NCBI GenBank assembly: GCA_022457065.1
Contig: JAJGBQ010000006.1
Coordinates: 620,001-684,000, forward strand
Source: Curvularia sp. ZM96
Lineage: Eukaryota > Ascomycota > Dothideomycetes > Pleosporales > Pleosporaceae
DNA: 64,000 bases
Direction of reading: 5' to 3'
The notes beneath the pieces are model-generated. The model made no database searches, was not told where the DNA came from, and saw only the letters and a list, made by a program, of their open reading frames with translations. The number at the start of each line of letters is the position of its first letter. Position 1 is the stretch's first letter. Position numbers and translations under genes: made by a program. Positions 23,488-34,734 of this stretch are shown piece by piece.

Positions 23488-26400
23488 CTACGTTGTTGTG
23501 CTGTTCGTTGCCCCGCTACCAAAATACGCACAATAGATTGAATAGGTCGATGTCTCTGCGTTGAATCCTTCTAGGACAATCGCATTAATGGCCTTAAGTG
23601 AGAAAGCGCTGTTGCTCGCTGATGTGTAAGCCGAAAGTGGGATTTTCAGGAGAACAGGGCTGCCAGTCATGCTACCATAAGCAGAGGAGGACACACTCGC
23701 TCGCTGGAGCAGTGTAGAGCCAGCGCAACCGTTGCCGCCACTCTGCAGTTGCACATTGAAGCTTGCACCTGGCTTCGCTGTGACGTTGAGATAAAGGAAT
23801 CCCGATGTGGAAACGTCAACGCAATTCTGTAGTGAGTACCAATATGATCCAGAAATAGCGGGCTGCAGAACTAAAGCGCCATCTGTCACAACTGGCGCAG
23901 TCTGCATAGTTCCGTCGTCGCTCTGCAAATTGCCATTGGCGTTTCGGTCCGCGTTCTTTGAAGTACAGTAGTTCAACCAGGCGTTACTAGGACAGTTGCA
24001 TGACTGAGGTACTGGGGCAGCAGCAATAGACGTCAAACTGATGCAGCCGAGTTGGATACCCACGTTAGATGGATCAAAACCAGACAAGGCAATGCTGTCA
24101 AGTCTGCTAGAGTTCATTCCGGGGAAGTCGGAAAAGGGGATTTGCGCGAGTTTGTATGAAGTGGCGTCTGTAAATGTCACATATGAAGTGATGGCGACGG
24201 AGGACGCAGGCGAAGTCTGACTACACTCGACATCCGTTTTCCAGCGCATCGAGACAAAGAACTTGGTACCTGCGGGAGCTGCAACGGACAATTGAATGCC
24301 CGTCGCATTGACTGCGTTTGCGTTGTAGCATGTGGAACCAAATTGAGAGTACCAGTACGCATCACCCTTAGCAACCAGGTCGAGTGAGCCATCGCTGTCG
24401 ACGGAGTATGAAGCAAGAGAGCCCTCATCAGTCATACCTCCAAGAAGGCGATTCGTTCGGGGAACGTCGGACGAGTACGTGCAGGTGTTTACGATGGTGC
24501 CTGAGCAGAGCGCACAACCGGGGCCATCAATCGGCCCTGTGAAGGCCAACGAGTAGATACGATAGGTCGAGCCTGGAGAGCTGAAGTTGCTCAAGATAAA
24601 CGACTGTAGATATTTAGGGTCGAAGCCAGTTGGGAATTTAGAGAAAGCCACCGTGATTTGCGTTGGTGCAGCGTTGAATGTGATTGGGACATAAGATGTG
24701 ATTACGTTAGTGTTGCAACCGCCACGGCCATATTTGAAACCAATATTTGCAGTTGCTCCCTGTGGTCCTGATGCTGTGAGCTTGATCGATTGATAGGAGC
24801 TGTTCATCGCTGCGCATCCCGATGACCGTGCAAGCGCCGAGTAGAAGTAAGAGTTTGCATCGCGAGGGACAAGATCAACGGCTCCACTGGTGGTCTGTTT
24901 GTAGGATGACATCGTTTTGTTGTCTGAGAAAGGTGCACCTAAAGCATTGATCTGTTTTTGAAATTCGGCCGGATCACAGAAGTCCAACACAACATAGCCA
25001 GAGATGGTCGCACAACGTGAACCAGCGCCGCCTGAGGCAGGTCCACCCAGAAGAGAGACCCATTGAACAGTGAAGTTGTTAGCAGCAGAACCACCGTTGG
25101 GCGTGAAGTTACGTAGTGTGATGCGGCTAACAGAATCGGTGCGTAGTCCCGAGAATGCCGAAATGGGAATTGTGATGTTCGAAAACTTGTCTTGGCTTAG
25201 GGTGGCATAAGACTTGGTGTTGACGGTAGAAGCAGTATTAGTTCCTGAGGCTATGACAACGTCGAAAGCACCACCTGATGGGCCGCGCACGCTGAGAGAA
25301 ACTCCGGTGTATGCAGTGGCGTTCAAATTAGTCCCATTGACAACAGTATCAGTGTAAAAGAATGAGGATGCGTTCGATGGCAGCAGCTGCATTCTGCCGA
25401 GCTCCGAAAGTTTGGCAAACGTCATCGAGTTGTTGTGGTCAGTCTGGCCAAATATATTGTTGATACCGGTGATCCACCGATCCACATTCTGGAATGACTC
25501 GATTGCAAGGCCCTGTGTCCGGTCCTCTCCTGGAGCTGTCACACATCGCTTCTGGATTTTGATATTATCGATGTAGATGGGAGTATAGGCCGGCGAGATA
25601 TTGCCAATACGTATACCACGAACATGGAGCATATCCTGTCCCTGGAAGTCCGACAATGGTATGGTGACAGTGTGGTTCGTGCCGTCGGCAGCAGCGTACC
25701 TGGTTACATCCAGGTATGTGGCACTTGGCTTCTCCACATTACACGCAGAATCGTAAGAAACGAGTTGTATGTAAAAGCTGGATCCAGTGGGAGCGACCAT
25801 ATCAAAGTACAAATGTGTATAGATCGTAGCGTCGAAACAAAACCGTGAAATCTCAGTATAGTATGAGTTGACTCCGGTGTTCTTAGTTGCAGTGAGCTGC
25901 AGGGTACCATCCACGTTATTCGATGCGAGTCCTGTCGCAACCGTTTGCAACAAGAGTAGGTTGACATTATTGTTACCAAAGTACAGCTCCAGGAAGTCAT
26001 CAATTAGAACATCCCACGCTATGCATTCTGAGTCGCCGAGTGGTTTTGGTGTGAAGTCGGGGCAATTGGATGTGTTTACATCGAATAGATTGACACTGAA
26101 AGTGAGCGTGTACAGGCCCTTTGCCGTGTTTCTCAGTACTACCGCATTCGTTGTTTTGTCGTACGATGGCTGCTGGCAGACTGAGAGAGAGCCTGAGGCA
26201 GACTGTATGGCGTATTTTCGAGGCACTTGTAGAGTCAGTCCTTCTGCTTTACCGTCCAGACGAACTGTCATCGTCACAGAGGATTGGCTTGTTGCTGTAA
26301 CGTTCACAACAGCTCGGTCCCGATTGGTCCACCAATTAGCAATTCCTGTCTGGTTGAAGAAGACTGCAAAGGGGCGTACAGTGTCGTGAAGCGCACGTTG

Positions 26401-28332
26401 GATTTGTATCTTGTCGAACAACGCGTCGGAAGGATGGATCAATATGTTGTAGTGTCCGCCATATCGTGCCATTTTCTTGATATCCGAGACTTGATTGGAG
26501 AAATCCGAACCTGGAAAGTCCGCACTACTCATGTTCCCATCACCATCTGACCACTGGAGTGGAAATTCGTAGTATGGAAGCTCTTGAAAAGGCTCGCGGT
26601 TGTGCGTGACTTGAAAAGGAAGGTGGGTGAGGTGAGAATTGCCAGCACAGGATGAACCGCCGATGAATCCATTGGCCACGCAATGCGTGGGTTGGTACTT
26701 GCTCCACGCAAGATTTCCTGGACGATAGGTGGTGAGGTTGTAATTGGTCTTAAATACATCCTGCAGTATGTATCTGATTAGATAGCCGCTCACACGGACT
26801 TCTCCAGATGCAGAAGCATCTGTTGTATAGAAAGCAAGGCCGCTGCAGAAGTAGAGTTTTGAGATTAGTTTGTGTAGCACATAACTTTTGTGCAGTCAGA
26901 ACTCACCTAGGACCTCCCTTTATACATTGATCTCCCACAGGGGGAGTTCCATCAGTGTTTGATCCACACTGGTGAATGTATGGTGCGTATCCCGCAGTGC
27001 TTCCTTTTACGTATCGTTCCTGCAGAGTGCCAAAGGAGAAGCTGGCCGCATTTGGCGAATGACTGACAGTGTGTGAGCCGAAATCGATATATGGGTATCC
27101 GTCCGGAGCCACTCGAAACCCTGTGATCTGATAGATGTACGGAATACCGTACTGGAAGTACGCATTCTCATAAGCATCGGTAATGTACTTGACATGGAGA
27201 TTCAGATTGCCCGCAGCGCCCCTGTCCTGCGCAGCAGCAGCTATACCCTGACCGTGGGGGTACGAGACATAGGTGTCGATATCCCATGTAGTCGTAAACA
27301 CAAGGCCTTTGTTGTATGGAACCGTCCACAAACTCACAAAATGTGGGCTTGTAGTGACGATGTTCTTGATGATACGTGTACCAATGTCATATCCAGGGTA
27401 GTAGTGTCCATTGTACCACGGTGAGTATCCGCCACCCTCATTCTGGGCCGAAGTGAACAGATATCCAAGATCCATCCCGAAACTGTACACATATCCGCTT
27501 GCACCAGTAGGCTGGTACTTGACAATCGCCGCGTTTGTGGCAGATCTATCTGCGCTATCGACGCCGTTGTTTCGAACCTGGTATTTACCGAGGGTTTGTG
27601 CACCTCTAATTGGTGTATAGCCAACATTAACAAGGCCAGTTTCTGTGTAATTCTCGAAAAACGGCATGTTGATGTCATAGTAATCTGTGAAGTTGAACCC
27701 TTGAAGAGCTTGTACGGTGGTCTCGGTATTGGTTAATTGCAAGAGTGACCGCGAGCCGCTCGTGTCTATAGTGGATGCAGATATTCCCGCAAGCTTTTGA
27801 AGAGATGTGGGCACCTGGTTCATGAAGATTAACCTGCCACCTCTAGACACGAACGATGTCAAAGTTGTGACATCTGCGGAGCTTGGGCTGTAATTCACGC
27901 TCGGAGACGTGTATACGAGCAAATTCCAACATTCCGATGGAATTTTGAGCGATTGGATAACCTTGACTTGCAGCCCAACCGTCTTAAGAGCCAACGTGAG
28001 AGGAAGCCTGCGATGACATTACTCCTCATACTGATTCTGAATTTCTCAAAAACAATTTACCAATTAGGGTCTGCTTCGTAGTCTGGAAGAAAGATGTTCA
28101 GCCCGGAGTTCGGTCCAGCTGCATGTCTTTTGTAACGCATCAGCATCTTGTGTTGTTATGAGATTTGATTTGCTGACCTTGATTGCGAAGGTACCACAGG
28201 TGGCTGGCTATCTTCTCCTAGATCTGGACTCGCTCCCGCGGGCTGCGCGAGAGAGTATATATCAGGCGTGACGAAAGCATGGCATATCTGAGATATAGCA
28301 AATAGTAACAAGAGAATGAACACGCGCATCAT
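23488..28332 (-). CDS. Giant secreted NodB-like polysaccharide deacetylase with five C-terminal beta modules
   Basis: Four exons, 28332-28178, 28126-28061, 28007-26907 and 26842-23488, giving 1558 aa. The N-terminus is a signal peptide (MMRVFILLLLFAISQICHA). Residues about 60-290 form an alpha/beta region (ECWNLLVYTSP, SRGGRLIFMNQ) resembling the GATase-like domains placed before some deacetylases. A NodB/CE4-like domain follows: TTTWDID (residues about 314-318, TFDD-type motif), SHTVSH (His386 and His390, metal-site motif), TYRPG (Arg481) and ILIHP (about 574-578). From about residue 714 there are five tandem modules of 155-180 residues. Each ends in an IPLSDFQG-type strand then a hydrophobic strand such as DSIALSGFDPS. 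Likely role: deacetylating an extracellular or wall polysaccharide. Domain order recalls the galactosaminogalactan deacetylase Agd3, but the repeat tail is much longer. Confidence 0.85.
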
Positions 28333-29459
28333 GGATGTTTCCCGTGGTGAGGCGTAGGATTCATGGAAGAGAGAATCGAGGAAATGAAAGTACAGCGTCC
28401 AGCTTTTGTGGCAGGTTACACGGAAAATATTGACGAAAAGTACGCGAGGGGATTGCCGAATCCCCGGGAGCGAACGTCAGGTTGTCAGCTACGCTAGACT
28501 GAGGCTCAAGCCTCGTATGATAAAATCTGGGAATGCTTCGTCAGTCTACCCACTTTAAGCACGTTAGTAAGCCGCGGACAGGTACTAGAGGACTAGAGTT
28601 GAAAAGTACCTGAGCTAATTGCAGGTACCTGGGCCCCGAGGCTCGTTTCAGCTGCGGCAGAGGAGGAAAAACAAGGCGTGGAGACGTCATGATCCAGATG
28701 CAAAAGTTGGCTTTCTGGGCCTCGATCCAGAATGTCAGTAGGATGAATGGTTGAAGGTTGGTAGAGAAGCAGCCGGTGTTCAAGTAGCGCTTGTTAGTGC
28801 CGATCCATTCAGCGCCATTAGGTACCAGAGAACGTCTTTAAGATCCAAACCACGATCTAGCCGCGTACCTCGAAGAGGGTCTGGCGACAGGTCAATGCCA
28901 AAAGCATTGTCGGGATTAAGGGTCCGTCGGCTGAAATCGCAGGATACCTGATGGCGCGGCCGCGGGCTCGCCTCGGGGGCTGGGGACAGGGCCCGCGATG
29001 ACAGGAAGCCATGGATCTTAACGTTTCATACTCGGATGTATCACGCTTAGTGTGAACCAAATTATCGTTGTCCAGAGGCGCATCCATTGTGGTAGCCGAC
29101 ATCAAGCTGGCAAATGGAAATAAACCATTCTTCGTACAGATGCACTAGGTAACCCCTACGCCGAGAGATACCGACGCTCTTGTTACATAGTATTCAGGAC
29201 AGTAGTTGCGAACAGATGATTGCGGTTATGCTTTTGTCCCTTGTCTAAGCTATGGAATAAGACATTGTCGACTTTTTTTAGCAGTCGAATGCTGTAATAC
29301 AGGCAGCAATGGGTTAAACCCCGCCAACTCACAATTCCCCCTTGCTGCCTAGCTGCTGCCTGAAATATACCCGTGTTACTTTGGCGCGTGGAGAGGATAT
29401 ATACTACATTGCTATAACTTGAATAGAATCTCGACAAGATCGAGAGAATAGACCCAATT
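28333..29459. other. Intergenic region, 1.1 kb
   Basis: Promoter region of the deacetylase gene and of the gene at 29460. A GC-rich stretch at about 28955-29000 (GGCGCGGCCGCGGGCTCG). No supported gene. Confidence 0.45.
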
Positions 29460-30284
29460 ATGACTACCACGGCAGCACCACAGCTCAGACGTTCGAAGCG
29501 CAAACTCGCCGAGCAAGCTGCAAAGGCAGTCCCCGAAACCACCAACAACAACGCGCCAGCGCCCAAGAAGCGTGCACGTAAAGACATCGCGTTTGCAACT
29601 TCTATCACTAAGCGCAATCATGCCAAAGCTGACGAGCCCGCCATGGACCCCGTACCCGTACAACCGCTTCAAGACAACCCTACCCTACCTCCGTTCCTTG
29701 CCCTGCCAAGAGAATTAAGAGACGAAATCTACAAATATGTTCTACAACAAGACGGCTCGTCCACGCTCAAAACTGGGTCTGGAAATAATATCGCCACGCG
29801 CTGCGGTCTCGCAAGAGTGAACAACCAGATCTCGGAAGAGTTCCTTGACGCAGTCCTCTTTTACGCTCCGGTCATTACGGCAACAGTTCGCAATCATAAC
29901 TTTGCACACATCGTTACCTTTTTAAATCGTTTGTCCAAGGCACAGCTCACGAGGCTAAGCACACGCGGGCCCCAGGCGGGTAAGGCAATTGATGGGAGAC
30001 CGAAGCGTAGGATCAAGATTATCCTTTCGTACTCCGCCGGTGCCAGGGATAGTCGTACGCACCTCAATCGCTGGTTGGATAGGTTTGACGCACCAGATAA
30101 ACGAGGCAGAGAGATTGAGTTCGAATACTGTGGAGACGGTTCGTACAGAAATGGAGGGTACAAGCAGAGGCCTAGGCCCAGGCATGGGCGCAATGCAAGT
30201 ACAAGATGGAATGAGGAGGCTGCAAAGATTAGAAGGGGTGCGACTTCAGGTAGTGGAGCATATGGCCCAGTAGGTTTCTACTAG
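29460..30284 (+). CDS. Hypothetical protein with F-box-like LPRELRDEIY motif
   Basis: Single exon of 274 aa. The first 50 residues carry clustered basic signals (RRSKRKLAEQ, PKKRARK), suggesting nuclear entry. The core begins PPFLALPRELRDEIYKYVLQ, a motif found at the start of a very large family of dothideomycete proteins related to F-box/2EXR domains. The rest is a mixed alpha/beta region ending in an Arg/Gly-rich tail. No catalytic residues are recognised. Function unknown. A TATA-like ATATATAC lies about 60 bases before the start codon. Confidence 0.75.
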   Translation: MTTTAAPQLRRSKRKLAEQAAKAVPETTNNNAPAPKKRARKDIAFATSITKRNHAKADEPAMDPVPVQPLQDNPTLPPFLALPRELRDEIYKYVLQQDGSSTLKTGSGNNIATRCGLARVNNQISEEFLDAVLFYAPVITATVRNHNFAHIVTFLNRLSKAQLTRLSTRGPQAGKAIDGRPKRRIKIILSYSAGARDSRTHLNRWLDRFDAPDKRGREIEFEYCGDGSYRNGGYKQRPRPRHGRNASTRWNEEAAKIRRGATSGSGAYGPVGFY

Positions 30285-31444
30285 TATCATACCAAGGCTA
30301 TCATTGCGAAGTACTTCAATAGGCATATCCAGGTCTTCCTTAATTAAGCTAGTTAGCCTGAAATCTGTCTGTCCCTTCTGGGAATGACGGTGGCGAAATC
30401 CCCAAGCTTCGCGTGTGACATTATGCAAGCTGAGTACCTGCATCCAAAGAGGAAAGTGCTAGTAGAAAGAAGTGAGAGCTGTCATGGAATGCGAGCCCCT
30501 CGTGCCAAAGCTCTCTTTCGGGTGTGACCATATAAAGAGCATATAGGACACACGGAACAAAAGTCTTCTGGCCTTGCTTGGCATTCATATCTGCTCCAAC
30601 GTCGAGACACGACCCGATATTTGACAAACTCTTTTCGAAAAGGTCGTCCAGTTCCGATGGCAGATAGCATCGTAGCTCCGGAGCCAGCCTACACATATCC
30701 GCTCACGTGACAACCTCGCCCACAGCAGCCAGAGGCCTCAATACCATGTCCAATAGTACGGCCTAGGTGTCATCGACACCCAAGGTCCACTGATCTTATG
30801 ACATAGTGATCGTCGTGACGCACATCCTCCGCACCATATTTGTTTCCACGACGCTACCCGGCCCCTCATCGCAACCATCCGATTGGACAATGCACAGACT
30901 TTCCCGATTAGGACCGAAATCGCAGTCTGGAACAACCCCACATTTTCGCTTTATCACACGTCCGTTAACGGCGTTCCAGATCTGGTACCACCATGCACAC
31001 ACTTTATTGTTTTCCCCTTGCTCCTCATGTGATGCAGAGGGGACTGGATACCCTAACACGTCATGTTGATGAAGGCCAGAGGGCAGGCATGCACAGGGTC
31101 AAGCTGACACCCTGCGTGAGCTACTAAGCCAACAACGCAAAAAGAAAAGGGAACAAAAAAGCAAAGCAAGCAATAAGTGAACCAAGTTCAAGGTAGCAGA
31201 ACTTCATTTCTATCTTATCTAGATGGAAGTGCAACAAGAATAGAAATGTAGTCGTCAAAGTAAAAAAGTAAAACAACGTACAAGACACTCGCTAAGACAT
31301 GATTACAAAACAATTGCTGCTCCTCTCCCAAACAATAGTACGAGTTCTAAGCCTCCAGTACTCACAGCAACACACACGCCCAAACACCGGTTACCATGCA
31401 TTGCCAGTCATTATCATCAACCATCATGAAGCCAGACAAGCTTT
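30285..31444. other. Intergenic region, 1.2 kb, with possible gene relic
   Basis: Contains short minus-strand ORFs at 30421-31069, one of which looks ankyrin-like (see separate entry). About 31130-31280 is A-rich 3' flank of the Rieske gene. Confidence 0.4.
30421..30696 (-). pseudogene. Possible ankyrin-repeat-like fragment
   Basis: A 91-codon frame without clear exon structure includes SCLDVGADMNAKQGQKT, which resembles the loop and helix start of an ankyrin repeat (GADVNAK). Nothing else of an ankyrin protein is visible nearby, so if real this is a remnant. Low confidence; it may be chance. Confidence 0.2.
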
Positions 31445-32701
31445 TTACCAAGCAAGATCGCTCTTCTCGTTGTCAGTACCGCAAGACAAGCCCTCACAAA
31501 AGTCCTCCATCTCTTTGGTCAGGGCAGAGCCCGCCTCAGAGTCGAGCTGCTGCTTCGCTGGCCAGATCTTGCGGCCTTCCTTCTTCTCCCTCATGCCGTG
31601 CTCCATGACAATCTCACGGCATCGCTTCTGGAAGAAGAGGGGGCCCTTCTCCATGTGTGGGTGCAGCTCGCCGTTGATGAAGATACCTGCCTCAATGTTC
31701 TTCTGTGCGCGCTCGCAGAGGACCTTGTCCTCGCTCATGACGCGCTTGTAGGTGTCACTGATGAGGAGGAAGTCTTCTTCGGCAGAGTGCTTGTTGCGCC
31801 ACACCTCGTAGTACATGACAGACTCGGTAGGTGACTTTGGCATGAACTTTTGCATGAAGAGGAAATGTTTTGTGACTGTGAATGAGGCGTTGGGGAAGCA
31901 GTATGTGGAGCAGATCTCCTGGCCGAGCTCCTTGCGGTCTTGTGGTGTCTTGGGGTCGTGCTGGATGTGGTCGGCGTCGCAGTAGACATCGTAGGTCTCG
32001 AGATCGACGAGCCCAGTGGTGAGGTCGGGGTGTGTGGTCTTGCAGTGGTAGCATTCGTTGAAGTTGTCTGCAAGAATCTTCCAGTTGAAGGGACCCTCGA
32101 GGTTCCATGTGTGGTCAAACTCGTAGTCGTCGAAGTTGAACTGATCGAATCGGGTTTGCTCGTCAACGTGGTCAAATTGCGATTCCCATGATACTTCGGG
32201 AACCTTCTTGGAGTCCATATTGATCCAGACGAAACCGTTGCGGTCGATGCGTGTGTGAATTGGGAATAGGCCGTTCTTAGCCTTGTCGAAGTTCTGGAGC
32301 TCCTGGTAGCCGGGAGCTTTTGCAAGCTTGCCGTTCAGGCCGTATGACCAGCCGTGGTACTTGCAGGAGAAGATTTTCGCGTTGCCTCCGTCCTTCTCAA
32401 CAACAGGGTAGGCGCGGTGCCTGCATACATTGTGGAATGCAACAATCTCGCCTGCGCGGTCCTTGGAAACGACAATGTCATAGTTGGCAACATTGTAACG
32501 AAGGAAATCACCGGGGTTGGCAAGTCTCGACTTGTGGGTAAGGATGAGCCATCGTCGTGTGAAGATGGCGCGCCTCTCCAACTGGTACATCTCTTCTGAA
32601 GTGTACCAGTTCGCAGGAAGGGCTCGTACGGGCTCGTTCTGGGGCTGGGACTTGGCGGCTGAGCCGCCAAAGCCCAAGTAACTCAGGAGTGACCCGACCA
32701 T
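31445..32701 (-). CDS. Rieske non-haem iron monooxygenase (choline/glycine-betaine type)
   Basis: Single exon of 418 aa; the ATG at 32701 is the first in frame. The alpha subunit of a Rieske ring-hydroxylating-type oxygenase. The [2Fe-2S] ligands are Cys93 and His95 (CRHRAYPV) and Cys113 and His116 (CKYHGWSY), with the classical 17-residue spacing. The mononuclear iron site is in ADNFNECYHCKTTHPDL (His219, His224). Family members of this type hydroxylate N-methyl groups of choline (plant CMO) or glycine betaine (bacterial GbcA), needing an electron-transfer partner not seen here. Its divergent neighbour is a dimethylglycine/sarcosine dehydrogenase-like enzyme, which favours betaine demethylation, releasing formaldehyde. 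No mitochondrial presequence or PTS1 is obvious. Confidence 0.92.
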   Translation of the reverse strand: MVGSLLSYLGFGGSAAKSQPQNEPVRALPANWYTSEEMYQLERRAIFTRRWLILTHKSRLANPGDFLRYNVANYDIVVSKDRAGEIVAFHNVCRHRAYPVVEKDGGNAKIFSCKYHGWSYGLNGKLAKAPGYQELQNFDKAKNGLFPIHTRIDRNGFVWINMDSKKVPEVSWESQFDHVDEQTRFDQFNFDDYEFDHTWNLEGPFNWKILADNFNECYHCKTTHPDLTTGLVDLETYDVYCDADHIQHDPKTPQDRKELGQEICSTYCFPNASFTVTKHFLFMQKFMPKSPTESVMYYEVWRNKHSAEEDFLLISDTYKRVMSEDKVLCERAQKNIEAGIFINGELHPHMEKGPLFFQKRCREIVMEHGMREKKEGRKIWPAKQQLDSEAGSALTKEMEDFCEGLSCGTDNEKSDLAW

Positions 32702-34734
32702 TCTGGAAGCCTGGTAGACAAGGATGCTGTGGATATCTAGCAGTGTTGTGGAAGGGGCAAGAGACAGTGATACCAAAAGATGGTCGGTCTGCTAAAGATG
32801 ATGAAGATGAACTCAATGGATGTCTGTAGTACTATTATACTTTCTACCCAATACCCCCTTCTCCTCAGACTTATCAATTGAAACTCTTCACTAAGTCCCC
32901 ATGGGGTTATAGCTTCCATTCGCTCCCGGGAGGCGATAGCCAGTGGGGTGGGGGGACGTAATCGCGCTGCAGGTGACCGTCTGGCGCCACGTTTCTTGCC
33001 TATCTTCCATCGCTCTCCGCAACCGCACAATCTGCCATCGTGATCATTTCACTATTCTAGATACTGGTCTAGAAGCCTGTCGGACCTTGTTAGTGGACAA
33101 CAGTGTGTTACCCCAGAACAGTTTGCATTGACGATGCATGACAAGGTCATGGTGACAAAATGCAAAGACCGTTCTCGTCCTTGCCCCTCTTGTTGGCACG
33201 GACTATGATGGATCTGATGTCCGCTTTGGGAAATCAGACGCCAGCCCAAGGCTTGACCGATCAGCCAACAACAGAATCCACGGAGCTATTGCGGTCGCAC
33301 TTTCTTGTGGTTATCGCACTCTTATCGAGAATTCTGCTGAAGTCGCATATACGATGTGAACTTATCGAGATAGTCCAGATATCGCGATGAGTTGTTCGGA
33401 TCGGCATCTATCGCTGTAGATAGCGATAGGAAGGCAATTCCTAGAAACCTGATCTGAGGCGAAGTGAAGCTGATCATTGTTGAATCATAACGACTCAACT
33501 AGTCTGAAGCGCGATGTCGGTGAGTGCGAACAGACCGGGGGCAGTGTCCAACGGGTATGGACAGTGAAGCGTCACTGGCCCGGAAAAACGCAGTGTCCTC
33601 GTGTCGAGTCCCAACGCGAAAGGAGACGTGACAATGCCCCTCATCACACTCTGCGTGGAAGTTTCGGGAGGCTTTGGGTGTTTTTGGCAACCGCAGTCGT
33701 GAGCTCGCTCGGCAAATGCAGACAGCGCACTGCCATGTCATCTCTGATCATCTCCGCCTAATAGACATGGAGACAATATGCGAAATGAAGCTCTGATCAT
33801 TACGCAGCTCGGATGTGTCCCTAGAAATATTTAAGGCGCTTTCTCGCACTGAAGGGAATTGAAGGGGGCGGGGGGAGGGCTGTGCGCTTGCTTTGGTCTT
33901 GCCTTGGGCGGGGAGTGTATAGGCCACAGCAGCGCCCTTGCGCTCCATGAGTTAGGCAGACTGCTTCGTCTTGCATAGGATGTGTTTCAAGGGCTGATCA
34001 GGGCGAATTGGCGCATTCGGATAGTCCACACCTGGGAACAGGTATCTGGTAGACGTGTTGTCGCTAGGCTTTTGTTGCGATGGTGGGATGTCCGGGCTTG
34101 TCGCAGTGGATTGGCGCAGTGCATTTTCGCGAGATTTGATGGCGTAGAATCACCCCCAGTGTTCATAGAAAGTGATTTTTCGTGTTGTAATGGTGGATTG
34201 TAACAGGTGTATCTTGTTGTCACTGCTCGGCAGGACAAGGTCGCGAGAAGCCTCGCAGGGGGAAGAGCATACTAAGCTCAACATACTATTGATACTCACC
34301 TGCTATTGTGTGTGATGAATGTTTTGCTGGGCGTGGATTGTAGAGAAAGTCGGATGGTGTTGCGCACGCGCGAGGCGGGGTTGTTGCGAGCTATGTAGTG
34401 TCGCAACGGCTTGCCTCTTCGTGCTCAACACATGCTCCGCTAGTCCCAATATGGTCAACAGGACCCTACGTCCATGAGTGGCATCTTCCCCACCAATGTC
34501 GTCAATCACATGCGGGGCGGTGGACAGATCTGGTCCAGCGACTTACCGTATGAATTCCTACGCGAGATGTTTTGCCAATTGAAGTTCTGGATCACGCTTA
34601 GTCTCGGCTTCTGTGGAGGAGAAGCGCGGTGACATGGTCCGTTATCGCGAGCGTGAATGGTCTTAAGAGAGCAGCGTATCCTGCAGCTCTTGGAAGCCAA
34701 TTAACCATACTTTTTTTTCCTCAATTCCCTTACT
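32702..34734. promoter_or_regulatory. Divergent 2.0-kb region between the Rieske and DMGDH-like genes
   Basis: No supported gene; short ORFs only. It contains a dense GATA-site cluster (separate entry). A T-run at about 34709-34716 precedes the DMGDH-like start codon. Confidence 0.5.
33311..33429. promoter_or_regulatory. Cluster of seven HGATAR (GATA-factor) sites
   Basis: TTATCG at 33311, 33322 and 33362; AGATAG at 33368 and 33418; CTATCG at 33408; CGATAG at 33424. All match HGATAR on one strand or the other, the AreA/Nit2-type GATA consensus. The last three lie in a perfect inverted repeat, CTATCGCT...AGCGATAG (33408-33429, 6-nt spacer). By base frequency fewer than one match is expected in 119 bp on both strands. 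Confidence 0.55.

Noticed and set aside
31735..32325. 196-codon minus-strand frame
   Set aside because: Alternative frame inside the Rieske gene; Thr/Ser/Arg-rich and without motifs.
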